DNA of 21,986 nucleotides from NCBI GenBank assembly GCA_002382045.1, contig DFZJ01000089.1, positions 486 to 22,471 of the forward strand. Reading direction: 5' to 3'. Numbering within the stretch: the first letter of the stretch is position 1; each line of letters opens with the position of its first letter. The translations under genes and the position numbers were made by a program. Below, in pieces: positions 16,660 through 21,986 of this stretch. The notes under the pieces were generated by a model. That model had not been told where the DNA came from. It saw nothing but the letters and a program-made list of their open reading frames with translations, and ran no database searches. This stretch comes from Syntrophaceae bacterium UBA4059 (GTDB taxonomy: Bacteria; Desulfobacterota; Syntrophia; Syntrophales; Smithellaceae).

Positions 16660-17649
16660 ATGGTGAAAAAAGCGATTGTGACAGGCGCCGACGGGTTTAT
16701 TGGCAGCCACCTGGTCGAGACGCTGATGGAGGCGGGTTACGGGGTGCGCGCGTTTGTCCTCTACAATTCATTCAATTCCTGGGGCTGGCTGGACAGCCTT
16801 CCGAAAGAGAAATTGAAGGAGATCGAAGTCTTTCCCGGCGACGTCCGCGATCCGAACGGGGTGCGGAAAGCCGTGTCGGGGATGGACGTCGTTTTTCACC
16901 TGGCCGCACTGATCGGCATTCCCTATTCCTATCACTCGCCGGACATGTACGTGGATACCAATATCCGGGGGACGCTGAACATTTTGCAGGCGTGCCGGGC
17001 CCTGGGCGTGGGGCGGGTGGCCGTGACATCGACGTCGGAGGTGTACGGGACGGCGCAATATGTGCCGATCGACGAGAAGCACCCGCTGCAGGGGCAATCG
17101 CCTTACTCCGCGACTAAGATCGGCGCGGACAAGATCGCGGAGTCGTTCTATCTCTCCTTCGGCGTGCCGGTGGTGACGGTGCGGCCTTTCAATACGTACG
17201 GACCGCGGCAGTCCGCGCGTGCCGTCATTCCGACCATCATCACGCAGTTGCTTCAGGGAGAGGGGCGGGTGAAGCTGGGCTCGCTGCACACGACCCGGGA
17301 TCTGAATTACGTGGAAGACACCTGCCGGGGCTTCCTCGAGCTTGCGGATTGCGAGGCGGCGCTTGGAAAGGCCGTCAATGTGGGTTCCGGGCGGGAGATT
17401 TCCATCGGCGAGCTGGCGTCCACCATTGCAAAGCTCATGAACCGGGACATCGAAATCATGACGGATGACGAAAGAGTGCGCCCGGCGGACAGCGAGGTCG
17501 AGCGCTTGCTGTGCGACAACCGCCTGATAGAATCCCTGACCGGCTGGACGCCGGCGGTGTCCCTGGAGGACGGCCTGCGCCGCACCATCGACTGGTTCGA
17601 GAACGCCGCCGACCTGTCGCGCTACAAATCCGACATCTACAACATCTAA
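16660..17649 (+). CDS. legB: LegB-family NAD-dependent NDP-sugar 4,6-dehydratase
   Basis: A 329-residue extended SDR. The frame opens at a TTG at 16642, but the ATG at 16660 has CTGAGG at 16645-16650 and begins MVKKAIVTGADGFIGSHL, so I take it as the start. The NAD motif GADGFIG is at 9-15; FVLYNSFNSWGWLDSLP at 32-48 is highly characteristic of LegB; TSEVYG is at 125-130, the catalytic Y149-x3-K153 is in SPYSATK, and FNTYGPRQSARAVIPTIITQ is also family-specific. Known LegB enzymes make a 4-keto-6-deoxy derivative of GDP-GlcNAc, the first committed step to legionaminic acid. No LegI, LegG or LegF is in the window, so the product here may be a 4-amino-6-deoxy sugar instead. The stop is directly abutted by a palindrome. 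Confidence 0.9.
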   Translation: MVKKAIVTGADGFIGSHLVETLMEAGYGVRAFVLYNSFNSWGWLDSLPKEKLKEIEVFPGDVRDPNGVRKAVSGMDVVFHLAALIGIPYSYHSPDMYVDTNIRGTLNILQACRALGVGRVAVTSTSEVYGTAQYVPIDEKHPLQGQSPYSATKIGADKIAESFYLSFGVPVVTVRPFNTYGPRQSARAVIPTIITQLLQGEGRVKLGSLHTTRDLNYVEDTCRGFLELADCEAALGKAVNVGSGREISIGELASTIAKLMNRDIEIMTDDERVRPADSEVERLLCDNRLIESLTGWTPAVSLEDGLRRTIDWFENAADLSRYKSDIYNI

Positions 17650-17673
17650 AAAATAGGGACAGCGCCCTATTTT
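17650..17673. repeat. REP-like palindrome, single unit
   Basis: Arms AAATAGGG (17651-17658) and CCCTATTT (17665-17672) with loop ACAGCG, extended by one A-T pair on each side. It begins on the base after the legB stop codon, so it is well placed as a 3'-end hairpin; the T-run after it is short. Confidence 0.85.
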
Positions 17674-17675
17674 CC

Positions 17676-17743
17676 GGAAGACCAGATGGCGGTACCCGGG
17701 GTGGCACGCGCTTTATCTCGGTGCGGTTCGGCAATGTCCTGGA
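17676..17743 (+). pseudogene. Fragment of a WbpM/CapD-type dehydratase gene
   Basis: Between two palindromes, one frame reads GGTRFISVRFGNVLD. This is the strongly conserved segment TRFISVRFGNVLGS of the C-terminal SDR domain of WbpM/CapD/FlaA1 proteins. Nothing before or after it continues the homology: the flanks are repeat sequence and a TAG at 17751-17753. About 20 codons remain, possibly with a frameshift at the left edge. It is not part of the gene starting at 21220, which runs in the same direction but begins 3.5 kb later. Confidence 0.65.
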
Positions 17744-17750
17744 CAAAAGA

Positions 17751-17827
17751 TAGGGACAGCGCCCATTTAATTTAACCGAAGGCGTCCCCGAAATCCCCGA
17801 GAAAATAGGGCGCTGTCCCTATTTTTC
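17751..17827. repeat. 77-bp BIME-like element, copy 1 (two inverted palindrome units)
   Basis: A left unit (TAGGGACAGCGCCCATTT) and an inverted right unit (AAATAGGGCGCTGTCCCTA followed by TTTTTC) flank a spacer containing GAAGGCGTCCCCGAAATCC. All 77 bases recur identically at 21103-21179. The long hairpin with a T-run on each strand could terminate transcription in both directions. Confidence 0.9.
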
Positions 17828-17885
17828 AAAGGTTCTTTAGTGGAGGTTGATGATGAAAAATAAAAAGTATGAGAGTCGCCTTTTA

Positions 17886-17996
17886 AGATTTCTCATCGCT
17901 CCGCTCCTCGAAATGACACAGGGGGGGAAAGATTCCTCACGCGCCTTCGGCGGTTCGGAATGACAATGGGGTATACGCTTCGCTCCTCGAATTTTG
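17886..17996. repeat. Tandem GC-rich repeat of the 'TCGGAATGACA' type
   Basis: Two related units of about 42-44 bp start with AGATTTCTCA (17886) and AGATTCCTCA (17930), each with a GC-rich hairpin-like middle (CGCTCCGCTCC; GCGCCTTCGGCGG) followed by TCGAAATGACA or TCGGAATGACA and a G-run. A partial third unit (CGCTTCGCTCCTCGAATT) runs to about 17996. Similar sequence is widespread in bacterial genomes and yields spurious translations such as CHSEPPKAREESF, seen here on the minus strand. This is non-coding. With the palindromes it fills the 384-base gap between legB and the next gene. Confidence 0.7.
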
Positions 17997-17997
17997 C

Positions 17998-18027
17998 TTG
18001 CAACTGGTATCACTAAACGTGTATATA
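17998..18027 (+). promoter_or_regulatory. Possible sigma70-type promoter of the TIGR04255/PIN cassette
   Basis: TTGCAA at 17998-18003 and TATATA at 18022-18027 are separated by 18 bases. The predicted start of transcription would fall at or next to the ATG at 18034, which has no visible Shine-Dalgarno sequence, so the mRNA could be leaderless. This rests on motif reading only. Confidence 0.35.
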
Positions 18028-18033
18028 TCAATC

Positions 18034-18780
18034 ATGAGCAAGAAACAGATTCCGAAAAAATTGGGGAAAGAGCCACTCATTGAAGCAGTGTGCGAGTTGC
18101 GCTTTAAAAGTGACAGAGATTCAATTTCTGATCTATTGCCAGGTTTGCTTTTTCAGAATCTAGGAGAAAGATTCCCTAAAGTTGAAAAGTTGCCTGCCGC
18201 GGATGTTCCCTCAGTGATTTTAAAAAATGATCCTAATTTCTACTATGTACCAACGATCAGGTTAATAGGAGCAGAACCATGTTCCATTATGTTAGGCGAG
18301 CATGTATTTTCCTTTAGCTCTACTCGTCCTTACATGGGATGGGATAGATTCTTGTCAACGATAATCGAGCTTTTGGAGATTATCAAACGGACTGCTTTGA
18401 TTACCCACCCTGAACGCATATCTCTTAAATATATCGATATATTAGAAAAAAAAGAAGGATTTACCTTAGATGCTTTAAAACTTAATTTGCAAATAGGGGA
18501 GAATCGCATTACTGCCACGCCGGTACAGTTGCGAACCGAATTAGAGATGGGAGAATTTAACAACATCATACAAATTGCGTCTCCGGCCCAGGCTAAACTC
18601 AATACCGGTCAGCAGTTTAATGGTATTTTGATCGACATTGACACGTTATCAAAAACAATTCCCAGTGATTTCTGGTCTGATCAAAAGGATTTTTTAGACC
18701 GTGCGCATACATTAGGTAAGTCCATGTTTTTCGACCTGCTCAAACCTGAAACAATAAATATTCTTGAACCGGAGTATTGA
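18034..18780 (+). CDS. TIGR04255 family protein
   Basis: A 248-residue soluble protein matching the sporadically distributed TIGR04255 family of unknown function. The typical opening is PLIEAVCELRF at 14-24, the middle has GWDRFLSTIIELLEII and ERISLKYIDILEK, and the C-terminal part has the family's FWSDQKDFLDRAHTLGKSMFFDLL (here quoted as FWSDQKDFLDRAH and LGKSMFFDLL). The ATG at 18034 is chosen over the upstream TTG at 17998 because homology begins there. The gene is clearly AT-rich between GC-rich neighbours, a sign of separate origin. It is followed after one base by a small gene and then a PIN nuclease, with overlapping or nearly overlapping ends, so the three form one unit. Function unknown; the partner suggests a toxin-antitoxin or defence setting. 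Confidence 0.8.
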   Translation: MSKKQIPKKLGKEPLIEAVCELRFKSDRDSISDLLPGLLFQNLGERFPKVEKLPAADVPSVILKNDPNFYYVPTIRLIGAEPCSIMLGEHVFSFSSTRPYMGWDRFLSTIIELLEIIKRTALITHPERISLKYIDILEKKEGFTLDALKLNLQIGENRITATPVQLRTELEMGEFNNIIQIASPAQAKLNTGQQFNGILIDIDTLSKTIPSDFWSDQKDFLDRAHTLGKSMFFDLLKPETINILEPEY

Positions 18781-18781
18781 G

Positions 18782-19147
18782 ATGGATTGCGTTAGCACAC
18801 CAAGCTCAAATGCTTTGAATGGAACGTATAGTGGGTTGCCGTTTTGTGGACTGCCGCTGGCGCTACTACTATCGGTTACATCTTCATCCCTAAATATCGA
18901 TTACATTAACGTGAGTCGTAATATACAGGAGCCAATATACGAAATAAAAATGAGCTCACAGGTTGCATCCCAGACAACAAATATAGAACTGTGGAAGACT
19001 CAGATGGCCACCGAGTTTAAACCAAAGACGGAATTCGTCAAAAAACTATTCGCGCTTCGTAGACAGGCCGTTAGCAATGGAATGACGCTCCTAAGTGTAG
19101 ATGCGATATTGGCAGAAAAGCACGCTCTTAGAGGCGAAGTCAACTGA
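18782..19147 (+). CDS. Small protein, probable antitoxin partner of the downstream PIN protein
   Basis: A 121-residue protein that I do not recognise as a named family. The ATG at 18782 has GGAG at 18771-18774 and lies one base after the TIGR04255 stop. The N-terminal third is uncharged and hydrophobic (SGLPFCGLPLALLLSV), the middle is polar, and the C-terminal 45 residues look like a helical antitoxin tail (FVKKLFALRRQAVSNGMTLLSVDAILAE, split here as FVKKLFALRRQAVSN and GMTLLSVDAILAE). Its TGA overlaps the PIN start by one base (TGATG), the usual arrangement of an antitoxin before its PIN toxin. An internal ATG at 18952 would give a 65-residue form with just the polar and helical parts. Antitoxin identity is inferred from position and the C-terminal pattern. 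Confidence 0.65.
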   Translation: MDCVSTPSSNALNGTYSGLPFCGLPLALLLSVTSSSLNIDYINVSRNIQEPIYEIKMSSQVASQTTNIELWKTQMATEFKPKTEFVKKLFALRRQAVSNGMTLLSVDAILAEKHALRGEVN

Positions 19148-19560
19148 TGCCTGTTCGCACTGTTATTGATTCCTGTGTTTTGCGAACTGCTTTTGAAGGG
19201 GAGGAGGGTGAGATCAACAAAAGAGCTTTAGCTGTTCTTGATGATACGGATCGAGAGTTCATTGCCGTAGACTTCGTCGCATTAGAGACGATACCGAAAC
19301 CAACTTTTAATAAAAGACAAGAACAAGCCCTTATTTTTCGAACCTTCTTCGAGGAAGCACAGCTACACGCAGAAGTTTCAGCAGAAGTGACTAATCTGGC
19401 AATAAAGTTAGGATGTGATTATGACATTGAGCCGATGGATGCTCTTATTGTCAGCTCAGCCATTGTTAGTGGTGCCGATGAATTGATCACAATGGAAAAA
19501 CCAACAAAACCTATGTTTAGAGTAAAATCTGTTAAAGTCATTTCGCTTCAATTTCAATAA
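19147..19560 (+). CDS. PIN-domain protein, probable ribonuclease toxin
   Basis: A 137-residue protein with the PIN-like layout: VIDSCVL at 6-12 with Asp8, AVDFVALETIPKP with Glu47, and EPMDALIVSSAIVSGADELIT at 95-115 (split: EPMDALIVSS, AIVSGADELIT) with Asp98. The usual fourth acidic position, Asp in T-x-D, is Glu117 in ITMEK here. PIN domains cut RNA using these metal-binding acids, most often as VapC-type toxins neutralised by the protein encoded just upstream. The start overlaps the upstream stop by one base. The gene ends eight bases before a palindrome pair. AT-rich like the two genes before it. Toxicity and target RNA are unknown. Confidence 0.8.
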   Translation: MPVRTVIDSCVLRTAFEGEEGEINKRALAVLDDTDREFIAVDFVALETIPKPTFNKRQEQALIFRTFFEEAQLHAEVSAEVTNLAIKLGCDYDIEPMDALIVSSAIVSGADELITMEKPTKPMFRVKSVKVISLQFQ

Positions 19561-19568
19561 GATGACTG

Positions 19569-19654
19569 ATAAATAGGGACAGCGCCCTATTTTCAGTTCG
19601 CCCTACGACCTAACCTCATGCACCCAAAAAAAATAGGGCGCTGTCCCTATTTAT
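19569..19654. repeat. BIME-like element: perfect 25-bp inverted repeat
   Basis: 19569-19593 and 19630-19654 are exact reverse complements over 25 bases, and each arm is itself the AAATAGGG/CCCTATTT palindrome. The 36-base spacer (19594-19629) differs from the spacer of the 77-bp elements. It starts eight bases after the PIN stop and ends just before the ATG of the VanZ-like remnant, thus bounding the AT-rich cassette on the right. Confidence 0.9.
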
Positions 19655-19655
19655 T

Positions 19656-19937
19656 ATGCAATTCCTGAAGGCTAAGGCGCTTTTCCGAGTCTACGTCCTA
19701 TTTCTGTTTCTGATCGCGATCGTGCCGATCGGCGCCGAGGGGCTCAACAACATCAGCATTCTTGACCTGCGTGCCGATTATATTTTGCATGCGGCGCTTT
19801 ATTTGCCCTGGGTTTTCCTGTGCGATCCGCCGCGCTTCGGCGCCCTCACGATGATGCCTGTGAAAAATAGGGACAGCGCCTATTTTTTCGGTGCGCTCGA
19901 TGCCTTGCCCCGAGAGAAGGAATCCATAAGCGCTTGA
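19656..19937 (+). pseudogene. VanZ-like membrane protein, cut by a palindrome
   Basis: A 93-codon open frame. Residues 10-57 look like the start of a VanZ-family protein: a first helix VYVLFLFLIAIVPIG, then LNNISILDLRADYILHAALYLPWVFL (quoted as ILDLRADYILHAALY), which has the family's D..lHf.ay pattern. Full VanZ-like proteins have further helices and a conserved NxxDxxxN region; here homology stops at about residue 65, and the frame then runs into the palindrome at 19863-19887 (encoding KNRDSAYFF) and ends with an unrelated tail. It is therefore a truncated, probably non-functional gene. The ATG lies one base after the palindrome pair at 19569-19654. Confidence 0.6.
19863..19887. repeat. REP-like palindrome, single unit, inside the VanZ-like remnant
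   Basis: Arms AAAAATAGG (19863-19871) and CCTATTTTT (19879-19887) surround the loop GACAGCG. Compared with the other units one C of the right arm is missing, but A-T pairing extends further. It interrupts the VanZ-like reading frame. Confidence 0.8.
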
Positions 19938-21105
19938 AAATAAAGAGGAGAAAAATAGGGTCGGAATTCTATCTCCGTTTCTGGAGAAGGGGTTTCCGGC
20001 CCTGTTCTTTTGTGCTGCTGCTGTGCTTTGTGGTTGCCGGGGTGGTGTCGGCGCACGCGATGGATCGTTCGGGCAGCCCCGCCGCCGCAACAGCCGCAGG
20101 CGCAACCGCGAGCGCAAAGCAACAATCCTTCGAGCGGGTTTTCGGGGTGGCGGCCCGCCTGGACCCCGCCATGGTACGGAAGGTCAAGGCGGATGCCCCG
20201 GGCAGGCGTCATTACGTCGATCGCGATGGCGACGGCAAGCCCGAAGAGGTCTGGTTTATCGATATCCATCCGCGTCACCACAATCAAAACCGGCCGCTGC
20301 TGGTGCGGGTCATAGATGAGGACGGCGACCTGGTGGCGGGCGGTGAGCCGGACAGGGACAGCGATCTTTACGTTGCGGACTGGCACGCCGACGGCGCGGT
20401 CGATGCGGTGATCGATTACGAGGATCTCGACGGCGACCAGGACATGGACCGCATGGGCATGTATTCCTACGATGAGCGCATCGGCCTGCGGGTCTCTTTG
20501 CGTATCGATGCGGCCGGTGGCCTGGTCCTTCGCGGATTTGCACGCGGCGTATGCGCCGGTTTTAGCTGCCGAACCGTCGCGAAAGTATCGTTTGGTCCAG
20601 GCGCTGGGTGCGGCGCTGGGTGAAACCTGTGGTGAGGCCCGTGGTGTGGCCCTGGATCCGGCCCGTGGTGAGACCCGCGCTGCGGCCCTGGGGGCGGCCG
20701 GTGATGCACCCCTGAAGATCTTGGATTCTGAGGGGAAGGCGTCGCAATCTTCGGTTGCGGCGTCAACGCCGGAATCTTCCGCTTGCCCAATCTGGAGTCT
20801 GATCGAAAACCGGATGCGTGGCGGGCACTTTTCCGACGAAATTGCGCAACGGCTAGTGGAAAGCGACGAGACGTTGCTGTATTATCTGACGCTCGTCGCG
20901 GATCGCCAGATTGCGAAGCTGAAACATTGGAATGACGGAAATCAGGGAAACAAGGGGATGCCCCCCCCTGTCTTCCGGGGATGCGGGCAGCCCAGCTTTC
21001 TGGAAGGCGGGGTGCGCGGCTTTCTGGGACGCCTTCAATGCCGCCCGAAGCGCCGGCAACACCGACGCCATGACTCAGGCACTCATAAAGGAATTCAAAA
21101 AATAG
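19934..21105 (+). pseudogene. Secreted acidic DxDxDG-motif protein with two frameshifts
   Basis: Three successive frames form one product of about 389 codons. Frame one (TTG 19934 to about 20520) has a signal peptide (FVLLLCFVVAGVVSAHA, cleavage near residue 42) and acidic EF-hand-like loops: DRDGDGKPEEVW near 96-107, DEDGD near 128, DLDGDQDMDRM near 164. Skipping one base in GGCCTGG (20519-20525) joins it to frame two (WSFADLHAAYAPVLAAEPSR, LIENRMRGG, LVESDETLLYYLTLVADRQ). Skipping one C of the C8 run at 20961-20968 joins frame three, which reads SSGDAGSPAFWKAGCAAFWD and ends LIKEFKK at TAG 21103-21105. Both changes are single-base gains, so mutation, phase variation and assembly error are all possible. 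GAGGAG at 19945-19950 is followed by a repeat-like AAAAATAGGG and no good start, so the true start is uncertain. Homologues probably exist in deltaproteobacteria; function unknown. Confidence 0.6.
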
Positions 21106-21179
21106 GGACAGCGCCCATTTAATTTAACCGAAGGCGTCCCCGAAATCCCCGAGAAAATAGGGCGCTGTCCCTATTTTTC
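21103..21179. repeat. 77-bp BIME-like element, copy 2
   Basis: Identical in all 77 bases to 17751-17827. Upstream of it the A-run is longer (AAAAAA, 21097-21102) than in copy 1. Its first three bases, TAG, serve as the stop codon of the frameshifted gene 19934-21105. It ends 40 bases before the CapD-type gene start and could act as a terminator for the repeat-rich zone. Confidence 0.9.
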
Positions 21180-21197
21180 CTATTTTTCCTATTTTTC
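21171..21197. repeat. Three tandem copies of a 9-bp unit at the palindrome edge
   Basis: CTATTTTTC occurs three times without a gap at 21171-21179, 21180-21188 and 21189-21197. The first copy is the end of the 77-bp element; the other two look like slippage expansion of that end. Copy 1 of the element at 17827 has no such expansion. Confidence 0.85.
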
Positions 21198-21219
21198 ATT
21201 GTGTGATAAGTAGCGCGGC

Positions 21220-21986
21220 ATGAAAATACCCGTTCGAAACTGGAAATTCTGGCTCGTCTTCGCGCTGGACATCGCCCTGGTGATGTGCGCCTACGTGGGC
21301 GCCCATCTGCTGCGTTTCGAGGGGAGCATCCCGCCGCCGTTCCTGTCCGCCCTGAAAATGACGCTGCCGCTCGTCGTTTTGGTGAAGATCTTCTTCTTCT
21401 ACGGGTTCAACCTCTACCGCGGCATGTGGCGCTACACCAGCCTGATCGACTTCATGAACGTGGTCAAGGCGGTGGCGGTGTCCTCCGTGACCCTGATCCT
21501 GCTCATCCTGTTCCTGTACGGGTTCGTGGGGTTCTCCCGGTCCGTCTTCATCATGGATTTCGTCCTGACCCTGTGCCTGGTGGCCGGGGTGCGCATCGCC
21601 ATCCGCCTGTACCTGCTGAGGGACACGGCCTTTATTCATTCATTTTTCAACAAGAAGGGGCGGAGCGCGAAACGGATGCTGCTGATCGGCGCCGGCGCCG
21701 CGGGCGAGCAGATCCTGCGCGAGCTGATCGGTAACCCGCACCTCCGCGCGGTGGCGGTGGGCCTGCTGGACGACAACGCCGAGAAGGTCGGGAAATCCAT
21801 CCACGGGGTGCCCGTGCTGGAGACCGTCGATCGGATCGAGGAGATCGACGTGGATTTCGACGAGATTCTCATCGCCTGCCCGTCGGCCACGGGCGCGCAG
21901 ATGAAGCGGATCGTGGCGGCGTGCGAGCGGACGGGGAAGCCCTTCAAGACGATGCCGCCGCTGGGGGAGGTCATCGACGGGCGCGT
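21220..21986 (+). CDS. WbpM/CapD-type NDP-sugar 4,6-dehydratase, N-terminal part (runs off the window)
   Basis: An open frame from ATG 21220 to the last base, 255 codons and still open. It carries the membrane half of the WbpM/CapD/PglF family: four hydrophobic helices at about 10-30, 45-62, 80-104 and 108-128 with the typical LYRGMWRYTS between the second and third, then a Rossmann-like domain starting MLLIGAGAAGEQILREL near 153-169 with VGLLDDN and HGVPVL. The catalytic SDR half must lie beyond 21986. Full-length members (about 600-660 residues) convert UDP-GlcNAc to 4-keto-6-deoxy sugars for O-antigen or glycan synthesis. Only a weak AAGTAG is seen upstream as a ribosome binding site. The gene is GC-rich. 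The same membrane/Rossmann architecture ends the protein at 15217. Confidence 0.88.
   Translation, partial: MKIPVRNWKFWLVFALDIALVMCAYVGAHLLRFEGSIPPPFLSALKMTLPLVVLVKIFFFYGFNLYRGMWRYTSLIDFMNVVKAVAVSSVTLILLILFLYGFVGFSRSVFIMDFVLTLCLVAGVRIAIRLYLLRDTAFIHSFFNKKGRSAKRMLLIGAGAAGEQILRELIGNPHLRAVAVGLLDDNAEKVGKSIHGVPVLETVDRIEEIDVDFDEILIACPSATGAQMKRIVAACERTGKPFKTMPPLGEVIDGR

Noticed and set aside
17511..17753. An 80-codon plus-strand frame overlapping the end of legB
   Set aside because: Its first two thirds are legB read in another frame; only the part after the palindrome (the CapD scrap) carries meaning.
17837..18031. A 64-codon minus-strand frame with CHSEPPKAREESF
   Set aside because: It is a translation of the TCGGAATGACA repeat, a well-known source of spurious proteins.
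19951..19973. Another palindrome unit (AAAAATAGGGTCGGAATTCTAT)
   Set aside because: It shares the AAAAATAGGG start with the repeat family, but only four bases pair across it and the loop is unrelated, so I do not count it as a unit; it may be a decayed or different repeat.
20600..20705. Tandem repeat coding for GETCGEARGVALDPARGETR
   Set aside because: The GTGGTGAGGCCC-like units are too degenerate and too few to call a real repeat; it is probably a low-complexity part of the protein.
20472..21122. A separate 216-codon gene starting at 20472
   Set aside because: It has no ribosome binding site, begins inside the upstream frame and ends inside a palindrome; two single-base shifts join it with its neighbours into one longer protein.
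16582..21179. CRISPR array
   Set aside because: The repeated palindromes are irregularly spaced, occur in both orientations and lie between genes; there are no uniform spacers and no cas genes.
1..21986. tRNA, rRNA, riboswitch or JUMPstart/ops element
   Set aside because: I looked for tRNA-like cloverleaf ends, the GGCGGTAG ops core and known leader patterns and found none that I can support.

Overview
The window is a surface-polysaccharide (O-antigen or capsule type, Wzx/Wzy-dependent) biosynthesis locus with every gene I can support on the + strand. The gene content (heteropolymer flippase and polymerase, LegB-type and WbpM/CapD-type sugar enzymes) and the mix of GC-rich housekeeping-style sequence with AT-rich cargo fit a Gram-negative. 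The style of the small interspersed palindromes and of the first partial protein suggests a Desulfobacterota/Syntrophia-like deltaproteobacterium, but this is a guess; nothing here fixes the taxon.

Layout. 1-1745, GC-rich: the tail of a coiled-coil protein, then a fused sugar dehydrogenase/N-acyltransferase (WbpB-WbpD type). 1781-12634, mostly visibly AT-rich: the serotype-specific core, with a Wzx flippase, an acyltransferase, four GT-B glycosyltransferases, a Wzy polymerase, a sugar-nucleotide reductase and a PaaK/CapK-like adenylating enzyme. 12631-17649, GC-rich: methyltransferase, PLP sugar aminotransferase, sugar-1-phosphate nucleotidyltransferase, a polyprenol-phosphate sugar transferase fused to a WbpM-like membrane/Rossmann half, and LegB. 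17650-21200: a patchwork of short palindromic repeats carrying gene debris (a CapD scrap, a cut VanZ-like gene, a frameshifted secreted protein) and an AT-rich three-gene cassette (TIGR04255 family, small antitoxin-like protein, PIN nuclease). 21220 to the end: the start of a WbpM/CapD-type dehydratase that runs off the window.

How the genes work together (inference). The nucleotidyltransferase, LegB, the WbpB-WbpD fusion, the DegT aminotransferase, the RMD-like reductase and the methyltransferase make and decorate NDP-sugars. The PglC/WcaJ-type transferase at 15217 loads the first sugar phosphate onto undecaprenyl phosphate. The four glycosyltransferases extend the unit, the acyltransferase and perhaps the CapK-like protein modify it, Wzx flips it and Wzy polymerises it.

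Most interesting signals: (1) a 56-bp palindrome related to the repeat family downstream is translated in frame as the linker of the 536-residue fusion enzyme; (2) a dense cluster of REP/BIME-like palindromes sits just after stop codons and includes two identical 77-bp copies about 3.4 kb apart; (3) the TIGR04255/small protein/PIN cassette is an AT-rich block bounded by those palindromes; (4) an initiating sugar transferase has inverted domain order.
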